This document shows positions 57,640-64,000 of a stretch of 64,000 nt of DNA, in pieces. This DNA is from Cacajao melanocephalus (lineage: Eukaryota; Chordata; Mammalia; Primates; Pitheciidae), in NCBI GenBank assembly GCA_963573385.1, contig CAUYLG010044418.1:62001-126000 (forward strand), in the 5' to 3' direction. Position numbers and translations under genes: made by a program. Under the pieces are notes generated by a model. The model ran no database searches and had not been told where the DNA came from. It was given only the letters and a program-made list of their open reading frames with translations. Every line of letters begins with the position of its first letter. Within the stretch, counting starts at the first letter, position 1.

Positions 57640-58124
57640 AGTCAGGTATAGTTAATGCAAACTTTATTTATAAAAGACTCTTAAATTAGTCGTATCATGC
57701 CATGCATTCATACAGAATACAGTGACCCCTTCAGGGCAACAGAGAGAAGAGCTCACAAACTGAAAGGAAAACTATTAAAGAGTTTCTAATATTAACTATT
57801 AGAAAGCTAGGAAAGATTAGGACAATTTTACAAATGAGCTGTTAAAAAGAAAAGGATCTGGGAACTAGACTGAGCAGAAGGGGCAGCTGTTTACAAGTCT
57901 GTACACTAAACTCATCCACAGACAGTCTTCTAGAGCGGCGGGACGCTGATGGAGAGAAGCAGAGTATGTACAAATACTTGTGCCACAATGATTCTTCCCC
58001 CAGCTCCACGGCATGATACATACAACCAGTTTGTGTACACTAGGCCTGCTGAGGCCACTTTAAACTATGAGGACTTCTAGTTTAGTAAACTAAAGCTGCA
58101 GGGTGCCAGGGGAATGGGGCAGCT
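57640..58124 (-). other. CKAP5: CKAP5 3' UTR with poly(A) signal
   Basis: Minus-strand AATAAA lies at 57668-57663 (plus-strand TTTATT), about 460 nt after the stop, with cleavage expected near 57640-57652. The UTR itself is free of Alu sequence. Confidence 0.75.
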
Positions 58125-58367
<243 letters not shown>

Positions 58368-58417
58368 CTATTGAGAGAAGGAGAGAAATATTGTCTAAGA
58401 TCAGGTCAAGCAGGTCA

Positions 58418-61625
<3,208 letters not shown>

Positions 61626-61642
61626 TTATGGGACCACCATCA

Positions 61643-62099
<457 letters not shown>

Positions 62100-62250
62100 C
62101 TAAGATGGTGGTATCTGAACAAAGATGTGAAAGAGGAAAGGGAGCTAGGCAATGAAGCCATCTTAGGAAGAACATTTATGTGTATGAAACAGCCAGTGCT
62201 AAGGCTCTAATAAGACACATGCCTGGTGTCTTCCAGAAACAAGCAGGGGG

Positions 62251-62527
62251 AGGCCAGGCAAGGTGGCTCACACCTGAAATCCTGGCACTTTGGGAGGCTG
62301 AGGTGGGTGGCTCACTTGAGCCCAGAAGTTAGAAACCAGCCTGGGCAACAAGGAGAAACCCTGTCTCTACAAAAAATACAAAAATTAGCCAGGCACGGTG
62401 ACATGTACCTGTAGTCCCAGCTACTCACAAGGTTGAGGTGGGAGGATTGCTTGAACCCAGTGAGCCACGATTGCACCACTGCACTCCAGCTTGAGTGACA
62501 GAGAGAGACCCTGACTCAAAAAGAAAC
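62251..62527 (+). repeat. Alu
   Basis: Part of the right arm missing; GAAACAAGCAGGGGG/GAAACAGGGGGG flank it. Confidence 0.9.
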
Positions 62528-62544
62528 AGGGGGGCTGGTGGAGC

Positions 62545-63998
<1,454 letters not shown>

Positions 63999-64000
63999 TT

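Overview
The window is nuclear DNA of an anthropoid (simian) primate. It is saturated with full-length AluS/AluJ-type elements on both strands, has GT-AG exons, and carries the gene order ARHGAP1 - ZNF408 - F2 - CKAP5, which is human chromosome 11p11.2. It does not look human. The predicted prothrombin differs from human at many positions and carries two single-codon indels that cancel out. ZNF408 also differs at scattered sites, whereas the CKAP5 tail is almost identical. That amount of change fits a more distant simian, perhaps a New World monkey; the species is an inference from remembered human proteins.

Layout. (1) 1 to about 12.95 kb, minus strand: the 5' part of ARHGAP1 (p50RhoGAP/Cdc42GAP), with a non-coding first exon near 12.8-12.95 kb, coding exons at 7793-7925 and 7479-7574, and the rest of the gene off the left edge. 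(2) About 12.8-13.35 kb: a GC/CpG-rich divergent promoter with several ETS-type CCGGAAGT/CACTTCCG sites. (3) 13291-18771, plus strand: ZNF408, five coding exons, 719 residues, ten C2H2 fingers all in the last exon. (4) 18.8-33.0 kb: intergenic, mostly Alu, MIR and L2 relics, an L1 fragment and an ATCT microsatellite. (5) 33015-53435, plus strand: F2 (prothrombin), all 14 coding exons, 622 residues, with its poly(A) signal at 53513. The 10.2-kb intron 12 is an old minus-strand L1 remnant broken up by many Alus. (6) 53.5-57.6 kb: intergenic. (7) 57.6 kb to the end, minus strand: the last three exons and 3' UTR of CKAP5 (ch-TOG), convergent with F2.

The genes are not an operon and do unrelated jobs: Rho-GTPase inactivation, a nuclear zinc-finger regulator, a secreted clotting zymogen, and a microtubule polymerase. 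The only likely regulatory link is the shared ARHGAP1/ZNF408 promoter. I found no undescribed system. The observations most worth a second look are the lineage-specific changes in prothrombin at its activation sites, Gla domain and autolysis loop, a perfect 40-bp inverted repeat in F2 intron 9, and a perfect 58-bp tandem duplication inside an Alu.
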